A stretch of 64,000 nucleotides of DNA, from the NCBI GenBank assembly GCA_965247435.1, contig OZ252019.1, positions 4,216,001 to 4,280,000 of the forward strand. Reading direction: 5' to 3'. The translations under genes were made by a program, and so were the position numbers. Below, in pieces: positions 52,779 through 62,061 of the stretch (position 1 is its first letter; every line of letters begins with the position of its first letter). The notes beneath the pieces were generated by a model that saw only the letters and a list, made by a program, of their open reading frames with translations, searched no databases and was not told where the DNA came from. This DNA is from Ilyomonas sp965247435 (GTDB lineage Bacteria > Bacteroidota > Bacteroidia > Chitinophagales > Chitinophagaceae).

Positions 52779-53154
52779 AGTGCTGCTACGGTTTATAGAT
52801 TTATCCGCTCCTGTACTGGGTGTTGTAATAGCCGCTTACAGCCGCCGCCGGATTTAAAGATGGATTAAAGATAGGCAGCGGAACGGAATAGCAGGCGCCG
52901 CGCGGCAGGCGATACAATACTGCGCTTCATTTTGCAGTCCGTTTTCCGTGGTCGTTCCTGTACTGTTAAAAAACAGACCGGTCCCTGCCCGTACCGGTGC
53001 AGCGCAAAATAATTATACAACACTGCTTTACTCTTTCTGTTCCGCAAGTCAATATATATAGTAAGTTGCGTTTCTTCCAACGTAGTTTTAATGAGTGCCT
53101 TTTGGCAGCAGGGTGCATACGATTAATATAAAAACAGGCATTAAACTAAATGAA
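52779..53154. other. Intergenic, 376 bp, divergent, no gene seen
   Basis: Region between the cupin gene and the polysaccharide locus; presumably holds promoters for both sides. The reverse open frame 52865-53080 shows no protein character. Confidence 0.4.
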
Positions 53155-54420
53155 ATGAAATTTTTTAAAAAAATCGATACCTTTTATATTCTTACCCTGT
53201 TCTTCTTATTACTGTCTTCCAATGCTAATTTTTTGGCTACCGAAAATTTGTACTGGTTCATTGCGCTTACCGTAATGATAACGATTGCAATTGCAAAAAA
53301 ACTGATCAGTGCTAAAGAGCTGCGTATCATCGGCCTGTTTTCTTTTATTTACCTGCTCTTTGTAACTGTACGGGATATTTTTGTTAACGACCTGGATGCG
53401 GACTTTTTAACCAGTGACTTTCTTTTCCTTTTTAAGTACATCTTTTTTGCTTACTTATACATCACCATTTTAAAAAAGAAGACTGTAACGTATGTTGTTG
53501 AGGTAATGACCGATTTAACAGTGCTGTCCTTCTTCTTTTACCTGTTTCAGATTATTGGTTTAGGCGATCTGCTTTACCAGTATTCTTCCGGGCTCAACCT
53601 CACGAGCAACGTAAATATTGATGGCTATACCAATTTTATTTTTTTCAGTTTTACCAAAGGGTTGCACGATTATGCCAATTCCGGTTTTGTATGGGAGCCG
53701 GGCGCTTTTGGCTGCTTTTTATGTATTACCCTGCTGCTGCACTTGCTGGTCAGCCGGTTCCGGTTCGACAGAAAAAGCGCCATCCTGATAACAGGTATCA
53801 TAACCACCTTTTCCACTACCGCTTATCTAGCCCTTTTAGTAATGCTTTTCCTGGCCTACCGGTTCAGAAATCCCGCTATCAACCGGTGGTTTTTCCTGCT
53901 GGTACCCTTGTTTATTGGTTTATTGATAACCATTCCTTTTCTGGGGAATAAAATAAGCGACATCTATTATGCAGACATGACCGACTTAAACCGGCTAACC
54001 ATGCTGGAGCGCTATTACCACCGGCACAACACATTAATCCCGTTAAACCGTTTTGCCAGTATGAACTACATCAGCGAGACGTTTGGTAACCAGCTTATTC
54101 TGGGCGTAAGTAATAAGTACGACGCCCTGATGAATAAAAAATTAGACGTGGATATTTCCAATGGCCTCTTCGATTTTTTTGCCAAGTTCGGGATTGCAGG
54201 GTTTCTTTTTCTCTTGTTCCGTTATTTACAATTTTGCTACGCCTATACCCGCCGGGCCGAATACCTTATCTACTGCGCACTTATTTTTTTAACGATTGGT
54301 TTTGGCGAGCCGCTGTTGCACCTGCCGATTGTTCTAATGTTTCTGTTTTTGGCCAATGCCTATCCCGCCGGCGAAGCCGGGGACACAGCCAGCATCAACA
54401 CAAGCAATCTCCGGCTATGA
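53155..54420 (+). CDS. O-antigen/EPS polymerase (Wzy-like)
   Basis: 421 aa from ATG 53155 (a GTG at 53095 is rejected). About ten to twelve membrane helices, a periplasmic loop near residues 185-205 (KGLHDYANSGFVWEPGAFGCFL) with the GFVWEPGxFG motif found in oligosaccharide polymerase/ligase families, and a second loop (LNRLTMLERYYHRHNTLIPL). It should polymerise lipid-linked repeat units in the inner membrane. First gene of the polysaccharide locus; the glycosyltransferase gene overlaps its stop by 4 bases (ATGA). Confidence 0.85.
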   Translation: MKFFKKIDTFYILTLFFLLLSSNANFLATENLYWFIALTVMITIAIAKKLISAKELRIIGLFSFIYLLFVTVRDIFVNDLDADFLTSDFLFLFKYIFFAYLYITILKKKTVTYVVEVMTDLTVLSFFFYLFQIIGLGDLLYQYSSGLNLTSNVNIDGYTNFIFFSFTKGLHDYANSGFVWEPGAFGCFLCITLLLHLLVSRFRFDRKSAILITGIITTFSTTAYLALLVMLFLAYRFRNPAINRWFFLLVPLFIGLLITIPFLGNKISDIYYADMTDLNRLTMLERYYHRHNTLIPLNRFASMNYISETFGNQLILGVSNKYDALMNKKLDVDISNGLFDFFAKFGIAGFLFLLFRYLQFCYAYTRRAEYLIYCALIFLTIGFGEPLLHLPIVLMFLFLANAYPAGEAGDTASINTSNLRL

Positions 54421-55295
54421 GTGCGCCGGCATATACCATTGCCGCCCTGGCCGCCTGCCACAACAGGAAAGAAAAGACCCTTGGCTTTCTCCGGAGCCTC
54501 GTTGCGCAGTCGGTTTTCAGCGTACATAAAATAAACATTTACCTGCTCGACGATGCATCTGCCGATGGTACTGCAGCGGCTGTGCAGGAGGAATTTCCGG
54601 AGGTAACGATTGTACGGGGCACAGGCAGTTTATTTTGGGCCGGCGGTATGCGTACCGTTTGGGAATATGCAATGCGGCAGAAACCTTATGACCTGTACTG
54701 TTTATTCAACGATGATGTAATGCTTTTCAACAAAGCGCTGGAAAACCTGCTGGAGCAATACCGGTTGTTGCCACAAAAAGGCGCTGTGCTCATCGGGTCA
54801 ACGGCAGACCCTGCAACCGGAAAGGTCTCCTATGGCGGAGTTATTTATAAAGAACACGCGTTCAGGGTCACAGAATTTACAGTAATAAAGCCCCACGCTG
54901 CCAACGCCCTGCCCTGCACATTTGCCCATGCCAATATTATGCTGGTTGATAAAGCAACGATAAACAGGGTCGGCATTTTCTCCGCCAGGTACATCCATAC
55001 GTTTGCAGATTTCGATTACACCCATACGGCCTGGAAAGCCGGGCTGCAGGTGTTGGTAGCGCCCGGCTATTATGGCTATTGCACCAACGACCACGGCAGC
55101 AACTGGTTGCCTGCCGGCACACCGCTTAAAGAAAGGATCCGCTATTTATACAGCCCGCGCGGGCTAAGTTATAAAGAATACCTTTTCTTCATCAGCAGGC
55201 ATTTCCCGCACAGTTATATTTCGGTAGCAGTTAAACTATGGATGAAAACCTTATTTCCCTTAATTTGGGACCACTACAAAAAAGCGGGGAATTGA
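54417..55295 (+). CDS. Family 2 glycosyltransferase
   Basis: 292 aa. Start at ATG 54417 overlaps the previous stop (ATGA), a classic coupled start; the longer frame to 54234 is in the polymerase gene. GT-A fold: TIAALAACHNRKEKTLGFLRSL, IYLLDDASADGT, GSLFWAGGMRTVWEYA and LFNDDVMLFNKAL (the Asp-Asp metal motif). It adds a sugar to the growing lipid-linked unit. Donor and acceptor are unknown. Confidence 0.93.
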   Translation: MSAPAYTIAALAACHNRKEKTLGFLRSLVAQSVFSVHKINIYLLDDASADGTAAAVQEEFPEVTIVRGTGSLFWAGGMRTVWEYAMRQKPYDLYCLFNDDVMLFNKALENLLEQYRLLPQKGAVLIGSTADPATGKVSYGGVIYKEHAFRVTEFTVIKPHAANALPCTFAHANIMLVDKATINRVGIFSARYIHTFADFDYTHTAWKAGLQVLVAPGYYGYCTNDHGSNWLPAGTPLKERIRYLYSPRGLSYKEYLFFISRHFPHSYISVAVKLWMKTLFPLIWDHYKKAGN

Positions 55296-56485
55296 AAGTA
55301 GTAATTCTGAACAATGATTTTCGCGTGTACTGGAAAGGCAGGCTGGTGTACCTCCGGCAATTTCTTGCTGACCAGGCCATCAGTTTCAATGCCATCGAGT
55401 TGTTTGGCAGGGGTTCGCCGTATGCTTTTGACGCTTACGATAATAAGGAAGCGTGGTGGACCTGCCTGTTCCCTGCCAACAGTGCCGGCGAACTCACCAG
55501 CAAAGAGATCAGGAAAGCCCTCTTCGCTGCGTTAGACCACCTTGACCCCAATATAGTTATTGCCCCGTCTATCGTCTTTTATGCCGGTGCGCTGGGCATA
55601 CGCTGGGCAAAAAAGAGGGACCGTAAATTTATTATGTTCGATGATGCAACGCCGGCACAGTTCAGGAGAAACCCGGTCGTGCAGTGGGTCAAAGACACCA
55701 TCATCAGGCAGTCGGACGGCCTGTGGTTTCCCTCTCCGAGGTATTATGCAGCTTTTCCCCTGCTTCGCCGGGCCGGCATCCATTTCTTCTCCGGCTTTAG
55801 CTGCATAAACAACAGGCATTTTAAACCGGCGGAAAAAAACGGCCTGAATCACCACCTCCTGCTTTGCGTGGCAAGGCTGGTACCGATAAAAAACCTGGAC
55901 AACTTATTAAAAGCATGGCAGCAGGTCGAACGGCAAAGCACGGGCTACCGGCTGGTAATTATCGGCGACGGTCCCGAACGGGAAGCGCTTAAAAAATCAG
56001 AATCCGGGTTCGGCCTAACAACCGTTGATTTTGCAGGCGCAGCAGACAACCGGGAACTGCCGGGCTACTATGCAGGGGCCGATGCCTTTATATTGCCCAG
56101 CCTGTTGGAGTGCTGGGGGCTCGTGGTAAATGAAGCTGCCGCAGCCGGCCTGCCCTTGTTGCTGAGCCATACCATCAATGCAGGGGGCGATCTTTTGGAG
56201 GAAGGAGTTAACGGGTTTGCTTTTGACCCGCTGGACACCGGCAGCATAGCGGAAGCCATACTTACTTACATAGCATTAACGCCGGGGGCAAAGCGCCGGA
56301 TGTCGGAAAACTCGTTGCGGATTGTGGATGCGATGAGCTACGAACAGATGGGCATGCAGCTAACAGAAGCCCTCCATAGTATAGCCGGCAGCAGCAGGCA
56401 CCCGGCAGGTATTCTTGCAGCTACCGTTCGTAACCTGTGGCCTGGCAGGTACGATACCACTGCCTGGTTTGAGGCGGAAGTATAA
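55238..56485 (+). CDS. Family 4 glycosyltransferase
   Basis: 415 aa from ATG 55238, overlapping the previous gene by 58 bases. The family-like N-terminus KVVILNNDFRVYWKGRLVYL begins at residue 20, just after a TTG at 55292 that overlaps the previous stop as TTGA; this TTG may be the true start. GT-B fold: LCVARLVPIKNLDNLLKAW, VIIGDGPEREALKK, VDFAGAADNRELPGYYAGADAFILPSLLECWGLVVNEAAAAGLP with the E-x7-E motif, and GFAFDPLDTGSIAEAIL. It is a retaining glycosyltransferase of the polysaccharide locus. Confidence 0.93.
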   Translation: MDENLISLNLGPLQKSGELKVVILNNDFRVYWKGRLVYLRQFLADQAISFNAIELFGRGSPYAFDAYDNKEAWWTCLFPANSAGELTSKEIRKALFAALDHLDPNIVIAPSIVFYAGALGIRWAKKRDRKFIMFDDATPAQFRRNPVVQWVKDTIIRQSDGLWFPSPRYYAAFPLLRRAGIHFFSGFSCINNRHFKPAEKNGLNHHLLLCVARLVPIKNLDNLLKAWQQVERQSTGYRLVIIGDGPEREALKKSESGFGLTTVDFAGAADNRELPGYYAGADAFILPSLLECWGLVVNEAAAAGLPLLLSHTINAGGDLLEEGVNGFAFDPLDTGSIAEAILTYIALTPGAKRRMSENSLRIVDAMSYEQMGMQLTEALHSIAGSSRHPAGILAATVRNLWPGRYDTTAWFEAEV

Positions 56486-56589
56486 CCCGTAAAAGGTTCG
56501 CAACCTGTTTACGTTGCCTCAGGCTTCAGCACCGGCTTATAACAGATCATTTTCTTTATTATTCCTGTTGAACAACCGGGCGCCATCCC

Positions 56590-57318
56590 TCAGCGGAGCG
56601 CCTGCAGATACGCTATCCAGCCCTGCATCGCCGCCGCATCATAATGGTCGGTGAGGGTATCCGCCGCATCGAAAAGGGGGTGCAGCATCAGTTCGGTCAG
56701 CGCCCGCGAGGGCGTGGCTTTCTGCAGAAAATAAGCGGGGTATTCAAAGCGTGCGGAAAACGAAAGCCCGTGCTGCCGGATGCGGTAATTGATAAAGCGC
56801 CGGTACAGAAACGTAAACACATTTCCGGCGTAGTGCGTTTGCGCGAGCCGCAGTGGCAGGCGGTAGTGCAGGGCCGCCTTTATAAACAGGGGGAAGAAAC
56901 GGGGCAGCGTATGCAGGTGGTAGTGCGAGTCTAAGTGGGTAAGCTGCAGGCCGGCCTCCGCCGCTTTGGCAATTTGCGCGGTGATCTCCTCATAAAAAGC
57001 CTGCCGTACTGCCTTGTTTAAATACGCGGTTTTTATACCCGTTTTTTGAATATTCCAATGCCCCTCCCCGTTCAGGAAGTGGGGAAATGCAAACGGGGTG
57101 ACCGGCGGCCCTTCGGCGAGGTTCACATGCACCCCGATATTAGTTACCATAGGACTATCCCGGAGCAGGCGTACCGTTTCGGTAAAATAAGGGGTATTGG
57201 TAAGCAGGGAGGCACTGTTGATATATCCCTGTGCAAAGCAATAGACGACAGCCCGGTTAACGGCAGGGCTCATGCCCAGGTCGTCGGCAGTAGCAATAAT
57301 GTTGGCTGGTATAGGCAT
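56590..57318 (-). CDS. ChbG/HpnK (YdjC) family polysaccharide deacetylase
   Basis: 242 aa from ATG 57318. Seen: NIIATADDLGMSPAVNRAV (catalytic/metal Asp-Asp), INSASLLTNTPYF, IGVHVNLAEGPPVTP, and THLDSHYHLHTLP (metal His residues). This carbohydrate deacetylase family removes N-acetyl groups from chitooligosaccharides or related units. It faces opposite to the glycosyltransferases, inside the polysaccharide locus, and could act on an N-acetylated repeat (inference). Confidence 0.92.
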   Translation of the reverse strand: MPIPANIIATADDLGMSPAVNRAVVYCFAQGYINSASLLTNTPYFTETVRLLRDSPMVTNIGVHVNLAEGPPVTPFAFPHFLNGEGHWNIQKTGIKTAYLNKAVRQAFYEEITAQIAKAAEAGLQLTHLDSHYHLHTLPRFFPLFIKAALHYRLPLRLAQTHYAGNVFTFLYRRFINYRIRQHGLSFSARFEYPAYFLQKATPSRALTELMLHPLFDAADTLTDHYDAAAMQGWIAYLQALR

Positions 57319-57867
57319 AGTGCGTAATCGGCAGCGGGCCTGCGCCTTGGTCAAACAGGGGCAAACAAGGCCGCCATTAATACAGTTATAACCTTAGGTT
57401 TGTTTACCTGTTTACAGAGAAGAGAAAATACGCTCACCATCCGGCTCCTGCGGAGTCGCATAGCCGCCCTTTATTGTTTTATAAACAGGTAAACCCAGCG
57501 GGTTCTTTCGCTGCTTCGCTTATTTGTTTAAACATTTCTTCCGGACACCTGAAGTGTTCTCACCGGTCTGCAACTTAAAGTACTTTAGGTTACAATATAA
57601 TAAGCGGCGGCAAGTATTCACTTTTTTATTTACTTTAGCAAATCCCACATTTTTACAATCCAAAGTAACCAAAATTTTCTATTATTGTACTGTAGCTAAC
57701 AAGTAACGGTTAACCTTTAAAATTAAAATCGCACCACCTGTTCGTACCGGCGCCTGCCCTTTTAGTCCGGGCAGTATTGTTTCCGGCGCGCTACAGCAGT
57801 GTTCAAAGCCTATAACTTACGTAACCCTTTTTGTTCACCATACAACAGCTTTGCTCAAAACAGCGCT
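57319..57867. other. Intergenic, 549 bp, repeat copy 3 and upstream region of export genes
   Basis: Dispersed repeat copy 3 lies at 57397-57546. A TACTTTAG near 57640 resembles a -7 box, but no firm promoter can be named. Confidence 0.45.
57397..57546. repeat. Dispersed 'AATTCCGTAGGAATT' repeat, copy 3
   Basis: AATACGCTCACCATCCGGCTCC-TGC-GGAGTCGCATAGC matches copy 1 in order, with the hairpin GGCTCC/GGAGTC in place of GACGCC/GGCGTC, and the tail CAGCGGGTTCTTTCGCTGCTTCG matches copy 1. Confidence 0.65.
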
Positions 57868-58638
57868 ATGAAAATAAAACAACCCGCTACTATTTTTATC
57901 CTGCTCCTGCTGTTGTACACCGCCTGCACCCCTTATAAAAAAATTCCGTATTTCCAGGACCTGCCCCCCACCGGCACAACGAGCGAGAGCATTACCAACT
58001 TTGCGCCGCTCACCGCGCAGTCCGGCGATTTACTGGGCATCAATGTATCGTCGCTCAACCACGAGGCGGATATGATCTTCAATTATAACCTGAACCCGCA
58101 GACGTCTAAAACCGACCTCGACCGGGCAGCACAGACAACCGTTGTAGGCTACCTCGTGGATGCGGCCGGCAACATCCGGCTGCCCACCATCGGCGGGGTA
58201 AAAGTAGCCGGCCTTTCCATGGAAGAGATTACGGCCCTGCTCGAAACCAAACTGCAGGTTTATCTTTCGGCGCCCGCCGTAACCGTACGCATCCTCAATT
58301 TTAAAATTTCGGTGCTCGGCGATGTGAAGAGCCCCGGCAGCTTTAATGTGCAGACCGAAAAAATCACCCTTACGCAGGCGCTGAGCTTTGCGGGCGATCT
58401 CAATACCACGGGCCTGCGGGAGAATGTGCTCATCGTGCGGGAGCAGGACGGCAAACGCCAGTATATCCGCATGGATTTAACGTCCAAAGCCACCTTCCAG
58501 TCGCCGTATTATTATCTTAAAAACAATGATGTAGTATATGTGCAGCCCAACCGGGCCAAAAACAGTGATGTGGCGTTCCAGCGGATCGGCGTAATACTCT
58601 CCGCCCTGTCTATCGTCACTTACCTGTTAACACGGTAA
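57868..58638 (+). CDS. Polysaccharide export lipoprotein (Wza-like)
   Basis: 256 aa from ATG 57868, since this start gives a signal peptide with lipobox LLYTAC; the upstream frame from 57799 has no family match. Polysaccharide biosynthesis/export domain: IPYFQDLPP, AQSGDLLGINVSSL, VVGYLVDAAGNIRLPTIGGVKVAGLSMEEITALLETKL, and SLBB-like VLGDVKSPGSFNVQTEKITLTQALSFAGDLNTTGLR, then a C-terminal membrane helix (IGVILSALSIVTYLL). Outer-membrane channel component. Pairs with the Wzc-like kinase downstream. Confidence 0.94.
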   Translation: MKIKQPATIFILLLLLYTACTPYKKIPYFQDLPPTGTTSESITNFAPLTAQSGDLLGINVSSLNHEADMIFNYNLNPQTSKTDLDRAAQTTVVGYLVDAAGNIRLPTIGGVKVAGLSMEEITALLETKLQVYLSAPAVTVRILNFKISVLGDVKSPGSFNVQTEKITLTQALSFAGDLNTTGLRENVLIVREQDGKRQYIRMDLTSKATFQSPYYYLKNNDVVYVQPNRAKNSDVAFQRIGVILSALSIVTYLLTR

Positions 58639-59108
58639 ATTTTCGCGCAGACCTGCTCTCCCGCGGAGAAAAGGACGGCAGGTAACAGGAAAAGGAGCAA
58701 TAAAAGTATTCTCCCCCGGAGCGGGACACAGGATTGAGATAAAGAAAAACAGGATATGCATAGGCTCTTTTCCTTCTCTCCGGAGAGAGATACAAAGTGA
58801 GATCAAAGTAAAAAGCTTATAAAAAAAGGCCGGCAGTAAGAAGAAAGCAATAATAGTGCGGCTCTTTCCCGCTCCCCGGAGCAGGACCCGGAGTTGAGAT
58901 AAAGAAAAGATAGGATACGCGCAGGCTCTTTCCCGCTCCCCCGGAGCGGGACACAGGTTGAAGTGGGCATAAAAACAGTAACCATAAAAATAGTTTTCTC
59001 CTTAACAGCCCGGCCACAGAACACCCGGAAAACGGGAAGCAGGTGTACGGGTTCTTTCCATTCTCCACCTTTGGAGAATGGCAGGGAGGAGGTCAAACAC
59101 AGTAGCGT
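58639..59108. other. Intergenic, 470 bp, filled with hairpin repeats
   Basis: At least four GC-rich hairpins of the 'CTCCGGAG' type: near 58708-58722, 58772-58789, 58868-58881 and 58930-58949, plus CCATTCTCCACCTTTGGAGAATGG at 59059-59081. Two longer units share GGAGCrGGACnCrG, TTGAGATAAAGAAAA and GGCTCTTT.CC in order, about 160 bp apart. Confidence 0.65.
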
Positions 59109-61511
59109 ATGAGTAAACAGCAAACGCAGTTAACCGCATTGGTATTACCGGCTGCCGGCAGCGACGGCCCGGCCTTCAGCAGTATTCTTAAAAAATACCT
59201 TTTTCACTGGCCGCTCTTCGTGCTGGGCGCCGCGCTGTGCCTTGCCGGCGCCTACCTCTATTTAAAAATGGCCAGCCCCGTCTATCCCATCACGGCTACG
59301 CTCAAGTTTAAAACACCGACCACCGCCTCCGGCGCGCCCCTCACCATCAACGACAATTCGCTCGACCAGCTCGACCCCGTGAATAATGCCATCATCGTAG
59401 AAAACGAGATCGAGGTGATGCAGTCTAAAAAGCTCATTTACCAGGTCGTAAAAGACCTCCAGTTATGGGTCAATTACTCAATAAAAAAAGGCCTTACCAC
59501 TACCGATCTTTACAATAAGGCGCCGGTGTATTTCTCCTTTACCGATTCGGCCATCAACCTCAGCCCCGCCGGCGACAAGCTGGATATCATTGTTAAAGAC
59601 AACCGCTCGTTTGTGTTGAAAGACGAGAAGGCGGGCGATAAAACCTGCGCCTTCTCCACGCCCGTAAAAAGCGCGTTCGGCACCTGGAAGCTGGATCCCA
59701 CGCCCAACCTGCCCAATTTTTTAGGTTCCCCGCTCTCCATCCGCATCAGCGATCCCGACCTCGTGTCCGACAGCTACCAGGGCGGCATCAAGGTAGAGCT
59801 GGAAGATAAGAACGCGCCGTTCGTTAACCTCTCCATGAGCGATGCCGTGCCCGCGCGCGGCAAAGACATCCTCAACGCCCTCATGGCGCTCTACCGCCTC
59901 AACGCGCAGGCCGAAAAGAACGAGCAGACGCAGAAAATCCTCGTCTTTGTAAGCGGCCGGGTGGACTCGCTGAAGCAGGACCTCGACGCCAACGAGCGGG
60001 AACTGAAAGACTACAAGCGCAGCGAGGGCATTACCGACATAGACGCCCAGGCCGAAGGCTACCGCAGCCTCAAAAACCAGAATATCAACGCCATCAATAA
60101 TGTGGACGTACAGCTCAGCACGCTGGCCAGCCTCGACCGCTATGCCCGCACCTTTGCCTATACCTCCGGCCTGCCGCCCGGCAGCGAAACCCTGCCCGAC
60201 CAGAGCCTCGTGGCGCTGTACAACAGATTGGTGGACCTGCAGTTGGAGAAAGCGCACAAAGCCGCCATCACCCCGCTCACCAACCCGCTGTTTGTACCGC
60301 TCGACAGCGGGATCAACGCGCTGAAGACCGACTTCGGCGAGAAGGTAGAGAGCATCCGCGCGGCGCTGGAGGCCAACCGCCGGCAGTTGCAGTCGTTCGA
60401 CCAGGGTATCAACAGCTCCCTGTCTAAAATTCCCGACTGGCAGCTTCAATTCACCAACCTTAACCGCGGGCTGGAGAGCAAGCAGAATATCTATAAGTTT
60501 TTATCGTCCAAGAAGGAAGAGGTAGCCCTCCGCTTCGCCTCGCTTATCCAGGATTCGGAGATCGTGGACGATGCCCATGCCGGCGCGGTGAAGTGGCCCA
60601 AATCTTCGATTGTTTACCCGCTGGCTTTTATGATGGGGCTTATTGCCGCCGCCGGCTTTATCTATACCCGAGACAGCCTTAACGACCTGATCACCAACCG
60701 CCGGCAGGTGGAAGACGAAACAGGCGTGCCCGTGCTGGGCGAACTGGCCTACCAGGACAGTACCGACCCCATCGTCATCAATTCGGGGCAGAGCCGCTTT
60801 GTGATCGGCGAGCAGTTTCGCGTGCTGCGCACCAACCTGTACCACCTGCTCAGCGGGGCGGAGAAGGGCCGTGTTACGCTGTTTACCTCTTCTATCAGCG
60901 GGGAAGGCAAGAGCTTCGTGAGCGCTAACCTCGCCGTTACGCTTGCCTATGCTTCCCGCCGCACCATCCTGCTGGAGATGGACCTCCGTAAGCCTAAAGT
61001 GTCGGCCATGTTTGGCCTGCCGCCCGATAAGCCCGGCATCAGCAATTACCTCAACGGTGAGGCCGGTAGCCTGCAATCGCTCATCCAGCCTTCGGGCTAT
61101 CCGGGGCTGGACATCCTCGGCTGCGGCGCGCTCCTGCCCAATCCGTCCGAACTCCTGGGGCGCGCGGCGCTGGACGACCTCATTAACGAACTGAAAGTGA
61201 CCTACGACGATATCCTGATTGATTCGCCGCCCATCCACCTCGTGACCGACAGCCTCGTGATCGGGCGCGTGGCCGATGCCTGCCTCTACATTGTGCGGCA
61301 GGGCTATACCCACAAGAGCGAGCTCGACTTTATTAAGGAGCTGAATACCGGCAACCGGTTTACGAAGTTCACGATTGTCTTCAACGGGGTGAAGCGCGAC
61401 GGCAACGGCTATGGCTACGGCAATTACGGGTACAACCAGTACAGTTCGTATTCGGGCAAACAACGCTGGAGTTTGGGCAACAGCATCAGGGGGTTTTTGA
61501 AGCGGTTTTAG
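59109..61511 (+). CDS. Wzz/Wzc-type polysaccharide co-polymerase with BY-kinase domain
   Basis: 800 aa inner-membrane protein. N-terminal Wzz domain between two membrane helices (LFVLGAALCLAGAYLYLKM near 37-57; SIVYPLAFMMGLIAAAGFIY near 500-520), long periplasmic coiled coil (SGRVDSLKQDLDANERELKDYKRSEG; AALEANRRQLQ). C-terminal bacterial tyrosine kinase: Walker A SISGEGKSF (about 596-604), Walker A' LLEMDLRKPKV (about 621), Walker B DILIDSPP (about 700) and a Tyr-rich tail (GYGYGNYGYNQYSSYS) for autophosphorylation. It controls chain length and export of the polysaccharide with the Wza-like protein. Confidence 0.96.
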   Translation: MSKQQTQLTALVLPAAGSDGPAFSSILKKYLFHWPLFVLGAALCLAGAYLYLKMASPVYPITATLKFKTPTTASGAPLTINDNSLDQLDPVNNAIIVENEIEVMQSKKLIYQVVKDLQLWVNYSIKKGLTTTDLYNKAPVYFSFTDSAINLSPAGDKLDIIVKDNRSFVLKDEKAGDKTCAFSTPVKSAFGTWKLDPTPNLPNFLGSPLSIRISDPDLVSDSYQGGIKVELEDKNAPFVNLSMSDAVPARGKDILNALMALYRLNAQAEKNEQTQKILVFVSGRVDSLKQDLDANERELKDYKRSEGITDIDAQAEGYRSLKNQNINAINNVDVQLSTLASLDRYARTFAYTSGLPPGSETLPDQSLVALYNRLVDLQLEKAHKAAITPLTNPLFVPLDSGINALKTDFGEKVESIRAALEANRRQLQSFDQGINSSLSKIPDWQLQFTNLNRGLESKQNIYKFLSSKKEEVALRFASLIQDSEIVDDAHAGAVKWPKSSIVYPLAFMMGLIAAAGFIYTRDSLNDLITNRRQVEDETGVPVLGELAYQDSTDPIVINSGQSRFVIGEQFRVLRTNLYHLLSGAEKGRVTLFTSSISGEGKSFVSANLAVTLAYASRRTILLEMDLRKPKVSAMFGLPPDKPGISNYLNGEAGSLQSLIQPSGYPGLDILGCGALLPNPSELLGRAALDDLINELKVTYDDILIDSPPIHLVTDSLVIGRVADACLYIVRQGYTHKSELDFIKELNTGNRFTKFTIVFNGVKRDGNGYGYGNYGYNQYSSYSGKQRWSLGNSIRGFLKRF

Positions 61512-61535
61512 ATGGCAGGGAGGGATTTGTTTAAC

Positions 61536-61567
61536 GTTTAAAGTTCAAAGTTCAAGGTTGAAAGTTT
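61536..61567. repeat. Short tandem heptamers (AAAGTTC type)
   Basis: TTTAAAGTTCAAAGTTC followed by AAGGTTGAAAGTTT: four successive 7-nt units, AAAGTTC, AAAGTTC, AAGGTTG, AAAGTTT. Confidence 0.7.
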
Positions 61568-61996
61568 ATTGGGAAGCGTAACGAAAAGCAGCGCCAAAAA
61601 CGATTGTCAAAATATCTGTTACTTATTGCCAATTATTTATTGTTCTTTTTTTTATGGTAAAAAAAGAACGAAAAAAAGCCACCCGAAAACGATATACAGC
61701 ACGTTTTCGGGAAACGCCTTGATGTAGCTTCTGTACTGCTGTGAATTGGGCAGCAGTAATGCTACACCAGCGCGAAAAATGTAGCAAATAACCGTAGTTA
61801 ACCTAATTTGAATCTTTAAAAAAGAAATCCATCTTAGGCAATGTGGAGGCGTTGGCAAGGAAAACTATCTCACTGAGACCATAAGAAAATATTATTAACG
61901 AAGTAAATGCGCGGAGCGATCCTATTTTCCTTGAACTAAGTGAAGCGATCTCATGAATACCATTGAAAAAAATTTAATTCATTCATACTTTTTTTG

Positions 61997-62026
61997 TTGC
62001 TTTTTTGTGTCAAGACAAAAAAGCAA
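61997..62026. terminator. 12-bp perfect hairpin before the glycan gene
   Basis: TTGCTTTTTTGT pairs with ACAAAAAAGCAA around loop GTCAAG, 36 nt before the ATG at 62062. A-T rich, so a weak terminator or attenuator at best. Confidence 0.5.
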
Positions 62027-62061
62027 GCGTATAAATTATTTACACAACCGTTGAAACAACT

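Larger units (their letters stand above)
61512..62061. other. Intergenic, 550 bp, heptamer repeats and several hairpins
   Basis: Holds the AAAGTTC heptamers (61536-61567), a TTCTTTTTTTTATGGTAAAAAAAGAA hairpin near 61641-61669, CCCGAAAACG/CGTTTTCGGG near 61682-61711 and the stem at 61997-62026. No gene is supported. Confidence 0.5.

Noticed and set aside
52865..53080. 71-codon reverse ORF
   Set aside because: No recognisable motif, poor composition, no ribosome site; probably chance.
61652..61858. 68-codon reverse ORF
   Set aside because: Overlaps several hairpins and a T-rich stretch; hydrophobic content is from repeats.
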